A stretch of 10,795 nt of DNA from Glomus cerebriforme (lineage: Eukaryota > Glomeromycota > Glomeromycetes > Glomerales > Glomeraceae): NCBI GenBank assembly GCA_003550305.1, contig QKYT01000498.1:71027-81821 (forward strand), in the 5' to 3' direction. A program made the position numbers and the translations under genes. The notes below the pieces were generated by a model. It made no database searches. It saw nothing but the letters and a program-made list of their open reading frames with translations, and had not been told where the DNA came from. Below, piece after piece: positions 1 through 6,932 of this stretch. How positions within the stretch are numbered: the first letter of the stretch is position 1; each line of letters starts with the position of its first letter.

Positions 1-997
1 CTTGGTCTAAGTCCTTGGCAAATTTTTAATGCTAAATTTTGATCATGGCTTACGTCATGATAAGGAGGTAAACCAGAAAATACTTCATACATAATTATAC
101 CAAAACTATAAATATCAGCAGCTTTGGTATAATTTTGNCNTCTTAANATNTCAGGAGCAATATAAGGTAAAANGCCATATNNACTATTTTTTGTATTTTC
201 TGTTGCAATATAATCTGCAGGTTTACATAATCCCATATCAGTTATACAAGTACTACCTCTATGAAGTATATTGCCAATATGTAAATCTCGATGAATGAGC
301 TCATTTGCATGAATTTTATAAAGCCCATTTGCAATACAATATAAATTGCCAATTTTATCATACCAACTTAAATTAACATTTGTATCTAAATAATTTCGTA
401 AACTGCCATTTTTTGCATAATCTAAAACCATCATATAATTTTTTGTATCTGGATCTTGAGTTATTCCATAAAGTCTAATAATATTATTAAAAAGTAAATT
501 ATCCGCATATAGAAGTTTATGATGAGAAGTAATCTAAATTTGTACATTTTATAAAAAATAAATTAGTAAAAACCATACTTCAAAAATTCATTAAATGGTA
601 AATTAATTTATACCTCATTGATAAATTCTAATGTAACATTTTTTGAATTATTTAAACTTTTTAGAGCTACAAAATTATTTCGAAATGCTCTTCTCCAATT
701 TTGATTTTCATCATCCCAATAATTTATAAATCCATCAATCCGTTTTGCTCTATACACTTTGCCAAACCCGCCTTTTGCAATATATTCAATATCATAAAAT
801 CTATCATAAGGTATCCACTCTAATACTTTATAATTATCAGTTGCTGATAGCTGAGTATGTTGAATAAATTTGTCAATATCATCATTACCACTGGTCCAAT
901 TTTTGAAATTTTGTTGAAATCGTTTTGCGTTACATGTGTTACACCATCTATATCCAGTATTAGGTTGTTTACATTCTTTACATGTTTCATACTCCAT
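1..997 (-). CDS. Protein kinase of the Rhizophagus-expanded family, two exons, C-terminus off the left edge
   Basis: Predicted Ser/Thr- or TKL-like protein kinase; substrate unknown. Exon 1 is 997-614 (128 residues) and exon 2 is 533-1 (177 codons plus two bases), joined in phase 0 by an 80-nt intron. The N-terminus has a possible zinc-binding pair, C6-x2-C9 and W18-C19-x2-C22. The glycine-rich loop is at about residues 73-82 (IAKGGFGKVY), the ATP lysine is K113 in VALK, and E128 is the likely helix-C glutamate. The catalytic loop HRDLHIGNIL is at 209-218 (D211, N216). The magnesium motif is DMG at 227-229 rather than DFG, and APE is at 254-256, followed by DIYSFGIIMYEVFSG. All catalytic residues are present, so it should be active. 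The ATG at 997 has A at -3 and G at +4. The frame is still open at base 1, so roughly the last helices are missing. Seven N bases at 138-182 leave a few activation-loop residues undefined. Confidence 0.9.
534..613 (-). other. Spliceosomal intron of the kinase gene
   Basis: The donor GTATAA follows GAG at the end of exon 1. The acceptor TTTAG precedes ATTACTTCT. A TACTAAT branch-site match lies at 568-562, about 28 nt before the acceptor. Splicing joins ...EFINE to ITSHH... in frame and restores an uninterrupted kinase domain; reading through the intron meets a stop immediately (GTA TAA). Confidence 0.88.
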
Positions 998-1569
998 AGT
1001 TCAATAGCTTATTTTAAAAAGAATATAAATAAATTTTATTACATGAAACTAGAGAACAGGAATAATATTTAAAAAGAAAAATGTGCCAAAAAAAATTTTC
1101 TTTTTATGCATCCGAATTTCAAATTCTGTGTAACAAATATTATGTAACGATTTTAAATTTTTACTGCGTGAAATATTAAAGATCGACATATTAAAAGTAG
1201 AATAAAAAAAATGAAAATTAAACAAGCTAAATTAATTTATCAATGATTTTATTGATGAATTTATTTACAAATGAAATGAATTAAAAAAATCTTCAATTAG
1301 ATTTGCAATCAAAATATTCAAATTTGAAAGTTTAAACAACGAGAACTTATTTTTTAAAAGAAAATAAATAATTATATGATTATTCCATTTTTAGTAATTA
1401 TTCTTTGGTATAATGGTCGTACAATAACCTTGAAAGTTTAAGTTACGTTATTATAATTATTATTCATTCATTTACAATCCTTTTTGATTGTAAAAAAAAA
1501 AATTGGCCAGAAAAAAATTTTAATTCAATTTGATTTTATTACAATTTCAGAAAAAATTTAATTATTCAA
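998..1569. other. Intergenic region, putative kinase promoter side
   Basis: No gene is supported here. The part next to 997 is the 5' flank of the minus-strand kinase and must hold its promoter, but I see no convincing TATA or other element beyond general AT richness. The distal part holds A/T homopolymers and one hairpin at 1471-1494. The BTB/BACK portion expected upstream of the 1570 remnant is not visible here. Confidence 0.5.
1471..1494. repeat. Perfect 9-bp-stem hairpin before an A run
   Basis: TTTACAATC and GATTGTAAA are perfectly complementary across a 6-nt loop (CTTTTT), and the right arm runs into a tract of A. It looks like a bacterial terminator in reverse, but in a fungal nuclear setting it is more likely a chance or foldback structure. 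Confidence 0.45.
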
Positions 1570-1903
1570 ATGAGTGTCAAGTTTGGAACATGTGCTTTAA
1601 ATGAACTTTTTTCAGACCCTGCAAATTATTCAAAAAATAATTTTAATATTTTAAAGAACGCTTTGCAACCACGTATTGATTTCATTAAATTCTTTAATTC
1701 AACTCATTTAATAATGTAGTACTATATCCTTATAAGAAAATTATATCCAAAGAATTACGCGAAAATTCGTTTAAATATTTTATGGATCGTAATGATAAGC
1801 CAAATAAACAGACTATATCTAATAAAATTGGTACAAAAAGAGTTGATACTAAATAATCGCATCTAAACATACTGAATTGATTTCGAAATGGATTGATAAG
1901 TCA

Positions 1904-1943
1904 GTAAGTATTAACAAGATATACGAATTTAATTAATTCTTAG
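1904..1943 (+). other. Short intron-like segment in the TLDc-type remnant
   Basis: It starts GTAAGT and ends TTCTTAG, with 40 nt in total. The flanking coding pieces (WIDKS and DSGEYSNSYE) are in phases that no longer match, so either a base was lost at the junction or the site is not functional. Confidence 0.4.
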
Positions 1944-2023
1944 TGATTCTGGTGAATATAGTAATTCTTATGAGATTAAAGATAGTGATAAAATTCTTGG
2001 CAATCATATGGGATCTGATGTAT

Positions 2024-2360
2024 GTAAGTATCTAAAAATGAGCTAATTATAAAAATCCTTTATCTTATCATGATATATTATACACTTTATCTTTCCTAAA
2101 TCCAATATTGTATATACTTGACTACTTAACTCTTCTTAAAAACCCTATTAATGTATGACAGAACAATAAAAATGACTCATTGTAAGAATTCTATTAAGAA
2201 AACATTCGCTTCTTGTAATCATTTGAATAGTTAATCTTTAATATCTAATATAATTTTCTTTTGAGTAAGAAATAATTCAAAATTAATTATTTTCATTTTT
2301 TAAACTAGTTAATTTTGTATATTCAATACGATTAAGATTATTCTTTTCTTTTTTTTTCAG
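2024..2360 (+). other. Intron of the TLDc-type remnant
   Basis: The donor GTAAGT at 2024-2029 and the acceptor TTTTTTTTCAG ending at 2360 have a strong pyrimidine tract. Phase-1 splicing joins HMGSDV to SDVSLTVKSIP without a stop. At 337 nt it is long compared with the 80-nt intron of the kinase at the left edge. Confidence 0.5.
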
Positions 2361-2505
2361 CTGATGTATCCCTTACTGTTAAATCTATTCCTATTGGAGA
2401 ACTTTCATCATTCCTAGACACCCAATATATTCTGCTGGAGTTGAAGGTATCTTTGGATCACCTGAAGTTAAGTTGATTATCAAAGTTGAAGAACTTACTG
2501 TTTAA

Positions 2506-3065
2506 ATATGAATAGAAAGTAATACATAGAAGGAATGGAGGGATAAATTTTAAAATATTGAAACTAATCTTACATAATTTATTGGATTTTTTTTTAATGA
2601 ACTCTCTAACTTTATCGTGGTATTAGATGGCTTAATTAACTTTTGCATTTCATTCTATGTAAAAAAGTGTGTATCACAATGTACAACTCCAGACATTAGT
2701 AAATTAAGCGATCCTTGTCAATAAATAATTTTTTAAATATTTGAATGCGAAAAAGTTTTTATTCTTATAAAAATTGAGGATATATAATTACTTGATTATT
2801 CGATTAATTGTAAATCATAATTGAAATTAGATCATAGTAATCATAGTAAATCATAATTATTAATATTCTGACCGTAATATTTGTTACGAACACGATTATT
2901 TTTCTGGATTATTTATTAATAAATCAATAAAATATCAACTTGTTTGACTAGAAACAATCAATTGAAATAAGTGAAAGATATTTCATTTGAGTTTATCAGA
3001 GATGTATCAGTGTAAAAGTATATTTTTTTTCAAGAAATTTTGAGAATAATTTCTATCAATTATAC
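2506..3065. other. AT-rich intergenic stretch
   Basis: No reading frame or RNA gene is supported. There is a short tandem repeat of ATCATAGTA around 2829-2850, and otherwise plain AT-rich sequence. Confidence 0.5.
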
Positions 3066-3309
3066 TTAGCAGTGAAGTAATAGTAATTTTTTAGGTACAT
3101 CATTAATTGTTTGATAAATCTCATTAATTGAAAGAACTTTACAAAATGCTGAAAGTAGGCGTTTAAATAAAAATTCCATTCTTGAATAAAAGTCCTTTTG
3201 ATTCATCGGGAAGATAAGCAATTAATGTACTAAGAATTGTTGGCATCCCTCTCAATCGATAATTGTTGACATATAAGATCACCCATTATAATTTTAGACG
3301 ATCGAGAAA
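3066..3309 (-). pseudogene. F-box-like protein fragment joined to the dead kinase
   Basis: Directly after the kinase remnant the same strand encodes FSRSSKIIMGDL. In the next frame it encodes YVNNYRLRGMPTILSTLIAY, then LPDESKGLLFKNGIFI with a stop at 3165-3163. A further frame gives LLSAFCKVLSINEIYQTIND ending at TAA 3068-3066. In the F-box proteins expanded in Rhizophagus the F-box is followed by a segment of the type 'ILW..P', then 'ILS.L.DESK..L...GI', then 'F.Y.SFC..L....I'. The order and spacing here fit that pattern, recalled from family knowledge and not checked by alignment. At least two frameshifts make it non-functional. The alternative is an unrelated unknown family. Confidence 0.45.
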
Positions 3310-3867
3310 AATTTATACAAGAAACTGCATCAGAAATTTGAATAGAAATCGCAATTTTATATTCCAATCTAATTTATTGAAATTATCTTTTAAATAATTA
3401 TTCAATGTTTCGCTATTTGCACATTCAAGAATCAAAAATAATTTGAATCTCTAATATTATATCCAATATCTAAATTATATAAATAAAATTAAAAAAAATT
3501 AATTTATCTATCTGTTATTTTGTTTTGAATATCATTTAATAAATTATTACTTTTTCTTTTGGTAATGCTAAAAAATTGAATGATATTTCCATTTCATGTA
3601 ACAATTTTGTCTAAATAATAAAAATATACATACATATTTTTAATAGAAAATAGAATTATTATAATTTATATACCTTATTTGTGAAAAGATTTTAATGCAA
3701 TGATGGAATCTAGAAACATTACCAAATGATCCAAAACTTATTTGTTGAATATTTTTAAATTCATTATAATCATGGTAATTAATATGTTCTTTAGCAATGC
3801 CTTCCTCTGCCTTCCTCAATCAATTGACCCATGTATCAGTATTTTCATTATTGTAATTGCTTGTCAT
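3310..3867 (-). pseudogene. Dead protein kinase, N-terminal half
   Basis: From ATG 3867 the remnant reads MTSNYNNENTDTWVN, then a TGA at 3822-3820, then KAEEGIAKEHINYHDYNEF and a glycine-rich loop remnant ISFGSFGNVS. This follows the usual start of the Rhizophagus kinases (WVNWIEEAIAK...; family knowledge). HHCIKIF probably stands for the ALK lysine segment. An intron with donor GTATAT and acceptor TTTAG (3673-3611, 63 nt) is visible. After it comes KLLHEMEISF, in a region with several stops. A clear hinge and helix-E block follows at about 3370-3460: FLILECANSETLNNYLKDN, then LDWNIKL. One more frameshift gives AISIQISDAVSCIN, resembling the segment just before HRD. No HRD, DFG or APE follows, so the catalytic half is absent. 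The sequence then changes to F-box-like protein. Confidence 0.7.
3798..3817 (-). repeat. 10-nt tandem duplication in the dead kinase
   Basis: TGCCTTCCTC occurs twice back to back on the plus strand, which is GAGGAAGGCA twice in the coding sense. It lies just after the premature TGA and brings the downstream reading frame back into register with the upstream one. Confidence 0.85.
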
Positions 3868-3914
3868 TTTTTAAAGTCTTTTGGAATTTATTTATAATGC
3901 ACTATATCATCTAT

Positions 3915-4150
3915 ATGTATCACTATGAAAAAGCATTTCACAAATATGTGATTTGCAAAGAGATTACGCCTCATAATGAATAACGTTATATCAATCAAAA
4001 TTGCACGCAACAAATCTTCAAACATAAAGTATGACATTACATTCATTACAAAATAATGGAACACAACAAATTTTAAAAGCAACATATGAAGTAATAAAAG
4101 CAGCATTAAAAGATGGATTCAAAACAGACAATAAATTCATAGAATTCTAA
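3915..4150 (+). pseudogene. Unrecognised, frameshifted coding remnant
   Basis: Three short protein-like pieces follow one another in shifting frames: MYHYEKAFHKYVICKEITPH (3915-3983), NNVISIKIARNKSSNIKYD (about 3977-4053), and a 39-codon ORF from ATG 4031 containing QQILKATYEVIKAALKDGF and ending at TAA 4148-4150. The composition (K, I, N, balanced acidic residues) looks coding rather than random, but I do not recognise the family. It starts 47 bp from, and points away from, the dead kinase. Confidence 0.3.
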
Positions 4151-4406
4151 GATGTTTTGATATATTAGAAGTATATAATATAATCTCACCGATATAATCA
4201 TTTATTTAATGTATTATGTTCATGTTTTTAAACAATTTAATGTTGGTTTTTATTTATTGATTATTTTTTAGTAAATATAATAAAGTTCATAAATTATAAA
4301 AAGAAATATTATATTTGAAATAAAAAAAAATTTTAAAAATTGGTGAAATTATATCTCCTACTAAATAATAAACTAAAAATTAATATTACAACTATTCTGT
4401 ATGTTT
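4151..4406. other. AT-rich spacer
   Basis: Short homopolymer runs and no supported gene or repeat. Confidence 0.5.
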
Positions 4407-4511
4407 CTAAAATAATAACTGTTCGTATTTATTTATAAATTCTGATTTTTTGTTATTATACCAATTTCTTTTTTGTTGTCCTTTATACCACCCATACACC
4501 CAGTTTTTCAT
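4407..4511 (-). pseudogene. C-terminal coding remnant rich in Trp and Tyr
   Basis: An open frame of 34 residues runs from ATG 4511 to TAG 4409-4407, containing NWVYGWYKGQQKRNWYNNKK. Four tryptophans and a codon pattern unlike the flanks argue for real coding ancestry. Upstream on the same strand the frame is broken (IVKIIWCKVNRISYEK precedes it in another frame). The product is unknown. It probably belongs with the coding fragments at 4600-5243 on the same strand as one decayed gene. Confidence 0.35.
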
Positions 4512-4725
4512 ATGATATTCTATTTACCTTACACCATATAATTTTAACTATTTGTTTATTATTAATTTACTCCTATATTTGTTTACTTTGATTTATTATT
4601 AATTCTCCCTTTTTGTTCATATTCTGGATTCACTTTAAATCTTGATATATACTCTAAATTTCCTGTTCTAAATTTCCTTTTATGTTTGTTTTATCAATTT
4701 ATTGTATATTAACTTATTTTTTTTG

Positions 4726-4838
4726 CTCCTTCCGTCAATTCCTTTAAGTTTTAGCTTTGCGACCATACCCCATGCTCCCCCTGGAATTGGTTTCCTTCTT
4801 TCAATTTACATAGTAGGAATTCAAACACTTTGGTTTCC
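4726..4838 (-). pseudogene. Fragment of nuclear 18S rRNA gene, antisense, with internal duplication
   Basis: The plus strand reads TTCCGTCAATTCCTTTAAGT at 4729-4748, then TTTAGCTTTGCGACCATAC. This is the reverse complement of the universally conserved 18S segment around 'CTTAAAGGAATTGACGGAAG', preceded by 'TATGGTCGCAA'. About 40 bases match the eukaryotic consensus with one or two differences (recalled, not aligned by software). The next 18S block upstream, of the form 'GAAATCAAAGT..TTTGGGTTCC', is recognisable at 4816-4838 as the complement of TTCAAACACTTTGGTTTCC. It is displaced by an inserted copy of the neighbouring sequence. The A at the 'AAGTTT' position agrees with a nuclear gene rather than a bacterial or mitochondrial one. 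Homology stops abruptly at 4726, so it is a short rDNA-derived fragment, not a gene. Confidence 0.75.
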
Positions 4839-4861
4839 TTCTTCTTTCAATTTACATAGTA
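4789..4861. repeat. Imperfect direct repeat, 27 and 30 bp
   Basis: GGTTTCCTTC followed by TTTCAATTTACATAGTA occurs at 4789-4815 and again at 4832-4861. The second copy has three extra bases (CTT). The intervening bases carry part of the 18S match, so the duplication happened after or together with the rDNA insertion. Confidence 0.8.
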
Positions 4862-4869
4862 TTTCATTT

Positions 4870-5243
4870 AAATTTCTACAGCAATGTTTGTTCAATTGCT
4901 AATTTCATCCAATCCGCCTTAAATAGTGAATTCTTCAGAAAATTTGTCATTTACTATTGTGTTATTTGTTTTGTTAATGAAAATTCTCATCATTGTTTTA
5001 TGTTTTTTTTTCATACCCTCTTGCTCCATTTATTTGTGGTCTTTCATACACTTCACTACCAGTTAATTTTGTTGACAATAAAAAAATTCTGTATTATATT
5101 CACCCTATTATACAATCTTTACACATTCTCTTATCCTGACTTAATTTTTCTTCATGGAAATCGTAGAATATCATCCCGTTTCTGCCTGCTTTGTTTATGC
5201 CCATAAAATGAATCCAAATTTCTCTTTTGAAATCATTAAATCT
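4870..5243 (-). pseudogene. Unrecognised coding remnant on the minus strand
   Basis: The longest clean stretch is a 47-codon open frame at 5243-5103 without ATG, containing IWIHFMGINKAGRNGMIFYD and then FHEEKLSQDKRMCKDC. In other frames to its left follow KLTGSEVYERPQINGARGYE, RIFINKTNNTIVNDKFSEEF, LFKADWMKLAIEQTLL and RNLNEILCKLKEEGNQ. The pieces are collinear and share a coding-like composition, so they look like one frameshifted protein. I cannot name the family. The plus-strand open frames over the same bases are low-complexity (F, L, S rich) and are treated as shadows. Confidence 0.35.
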
Positions 5244-5327
5244 TCATTTTTTCCAAATCTTGATGGGTGTTTATATTACATGAGTTTCATAAATAAAGTA
5301 GTCAATAAGTATATAAGGAAATGGAAA

Positions 5328-5450
5328 GGGAATTCTAGTCTAAACCAAACCAGCCAAATCTGACCGGTCTTTCCTTGCCTGATATGAAGAAGACCCCATA
5401 TACAGTATAAGGAAGAGAAGGTGAAGTTTAAAGGAATTTTAAAAAAAAAT
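5328..5450 (+). repeat. Dispersed repeat family, copy A (internally deleted)
   Basis: Shared blocks with copies B and C, in order: CTAAACC, ACCAGCCA, TCTGACCGGT, TTTCCTTGCCTGATA, GAAGACC and ATATACAGTATAAGGAAG, then a purine-rich tail ending in an A run (5441-5449). Copy A lacks about 20 bases containing GAGATACTCGACTA that the other copies carry between the two arms of a small stem. Confidence 0.75.
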
Positions 5451-5580
5451 ACCAAACCCGCCAGATAGAAGATAGAAGATACTCGACTAACTGACTGGTA
5501 TTACTGGTTTCCTTGCCTGATAGAGGAAAACCTCATATACAGTATAAGGAAGATAAGAGGGAATATAAAGGCAAAGAAAT
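5451..5580 (+). repeat. Dispersed repeat family, copy B
   Basis: This copy begins immediately after the A tail of copy A. It carries ACCAAACCCGCCAG, GATACTCGACTAACTGACTGG, TTTCCTTGCCTGATAGAGGA and ATATACAGTATAAGGAAGAT. It contains a local AGATAGA tandem expansion (5463-5480) and a small insertion (TATTACTGG). The tandem head-to-tail arrangement with copy A suggests insertion next to, or duplication of, an existing copy. Confidence 0.75.
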
Positions 5581-6342
5581 AGTTGTTAAAAAAGGATAAA
5601 GAAAAATAACTTTTGAATAATCATTAGGTAGAAAACCATCTTGTTGATAAAGTATTTTTAAAATAAGGTGAATGAGCTCTAAGGATATTTTAATATTTTT
5701 TTTTAAAAAAATAATATGGAATTTTGGAGGTATTTATATAATTAAAAATATTAAGAATATAAAAATGAGTCAAAATTATCAATTATGCAATAATAAATTA
5801 CATTATGTAAATTCTGATCACTGCTATTTGTTCATATGAAAAAGTTTGTTAATGACTCATGATTTTTCCATAATATTCAAAATTCGTAACTAATTGATAA
5901 ATTATACATGAACATAAAGGCCTAATTGAGAAAATTGATTAACCAAACATGGATTTAATTACGCCAAATCTGACTTAAATCAAACCTGGGTTTAATAGTT
6001 TTGGACATGATAGAATTTGGGCTACAACATACTCTTATTTTCCTTTTTTATTTAAATAAATAAAAATAGGTATAACCAAATTAGTATTTATCATGTTTAA
6101 TGTTATAAGAAGTAGAAAAATATTGAAGAACTTTATATGATAACTATACTGATAACTTTATGTTATAAAAATGAAGTTCCAATTCGAAATTGTTGTTAGA
6201 TTTAAAGTTAAAAAAATTATTTCTAAAATTACTATATTTCTTTCTCAGTATTTATATTATAAATCTTTTATAGTTAATAATTACACAAAGCAAAAAGTAC
6301 ATTGTATTTTTTGCGGTGGATCTTTCATTTTCATAATTTGTA
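5581..6342. other. AT-rich spacer with no gene
   Basis: No credible coding sequence. A weak direct repeat (ACCAAACATGGATTTAATTA near 5942 and ATCAAACCTGGGTTTAATAG near 5978) and homopolymers are the only structure. The plus-strand open frame at 6171-6386 overlaps the better minus-strand candidate at 6343-6455. Confidence 0.45.
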
Positions 6343-6455
6343 TTATTTTGTCTTCTTTTCTTGCTTATTATCAAAATTTTGTTTGATATTTTCTTGTTCT
6401 AATTCTGCCTAAATATCATCATCATATTCACTCCATTTCAATATCATTTAATATC
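6343..6455 (-). pseudogene. Acidic/charged C-terminal coding remnant
   Basis: One minus-strand frame reads LKWSEYDDDI, a TAG (6411-6409), then AELEQENIKQNFDNKQEKKT, and ends at TAA 6345-6343. The charged, helix-like composition resembles disordered tails of Rhizophagus proteins. It is too short for family assignment and has an in-frame stop. Confidence 0.25.
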
Positions 6456-6834
6456 ATTATCATTTTCATGAACTAGGACTGATATATTATAAATTTTATT
6501 CTAATTTTTAAATATAATCACAGAAAGAGAAGAAAATCATAGTATACCTTTTTTATTGATTATAAGAATATGTAAAATTTTTATCATTTCTTTAAATACT
6601 GATAAAAAAAAATGATTTCTAGATTAATTATCGGTTGCCCTTACTAGTCCATTTATGGTAATTAATAAAAAAAAAAGAGTATTGCTAAATGCAAATATAG
6701 ATCAAATATAAAATCAAATTAGTTCATAAAACGGGCTAAACAATTGTAAAAAAATAATAGCTGATGAGTACAAAAGTTATATTGTATATAGATTATCAAA
6801 CTAAAAAAAAAATATAGAAACTGCAAGTGATTGA
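6456..6834. other. AT-rich spacer
   Basis: No reading frame, RNA gene or clear repeat is supported. Confidence 0.45.
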
Positions 6835-6932
6835 CACCGTACCAGCATTAGATTGAATTTCGGGCAGAACTAAAAGATGTAATAAAACTCTGCCCAAAAA
6901 TTCCACTTTAATGCGATTGATCAACTACGGTG
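6835..6932. mobile_element. Imperfect palindromic (MITE-like foldback) element, 98 bp
   Basis: Four blocks pair in order across the element: CACCGTA (6835-6841) with TACGGTG (6926-6932), GCATTA (6845-6850) with TAATGC (6909-6914), GAATTT (6855-6860) with AAATTC (6898-6903), and GGGCAGA (6862-6868) with TCTGCCC (6889-6895). The right arm has about 8 extra bases next to its end. The GC content is higher than the surroundings. No target duplication is obvious, so the true ends are uncertain. Confidence 0.6.

Larger units (their letters stand above)
1570..2505 (+). pseudogene. Decayed BACK-linker/TLDc-type protein fragment with recognisable introns
   Basis: The ATG at 1570 opens 49 codons (MSVKFGTCALNELFSDPANY...) ending at TAG 1717-1719. 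The protein continues in another frame (VVLYPYKKIISKELRENSF...) to TAA 1854-1856, then shifts again to ASKHTELISKWIDKS. The order LKNALQPRIDFIKFFN, then PYKKIISKEL, then ELISKWIDK matches from memory the end of the BACK region and the linker into TLDc in the expanded Rhizophagus BTB-TLDc family, which is inference. After a short intron-like gap (1904-1943) the piece SNSYEIKDSDKILGNHMGSD looks like TLDc with its middle deleted. The second intron (2024-2360, GTAAGT...TTTCAG) splices in frame to DVSLTVKSIPIGELSSF. One more frameshift near 2417 leads to HPIYSAGVEGIFGSPEVKL... ending at TAA 2503-2505. I do not recognise this last exon. With at least three frameshifts and no BTB domain, it is a pseudogene. 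Confidence 0.55.

Noticed and set aside
857..1072. Plus-strand open frame opposite the kinase
   Set aside because: It lies antisense to exon 1 of a well-supported kinase and has no recognisable protein features.
1406..1450. TGGTATAATGG, resembling a tRNA D-arm/A box
   Set aside because: No acceptor stem, anticodon stem or T-loop (GGTTCRANYC) follows, so a tRNA cannot be supported.
1471..1500. Hairpin plus homopolymer as an intrinsic terminator
   Set aside because: The context is eukaryotic and no gene ends there; listed only as a hairpin.
3888..4106. Minus-strand open frame of 72 codons
   Set aside because: It is very rich in L, F, I and M, and antisense to plus-strand fragments with a better coding composition.
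4702..4902. Plus-strand open frame of 66 codons
   Set aside because: It is the antisense of the 18S fragment and the duplicated segment, so its length reflects that sequence, not a protein.
5000..5363. Two overlapping plus-strand open frames
   Set aside because: They are F/L/S-rich shadows; the minus strand over the same bases gives the more protein-like reading, and the second frame runs into dispersed repeat copy A.
5328..5580. Tandem repeats as a CRISPR-like array
   Set aside because: Only two adjacent copies, about 120 bp long, diverged and without spacers, in a fungal genome.
6171..6386. Plus-strand open frame of 71 codons
   Set aside because: Low-complexity hydrophobic translation, no homology I recognise, and overlap with a more plausible minus-strand remnant.
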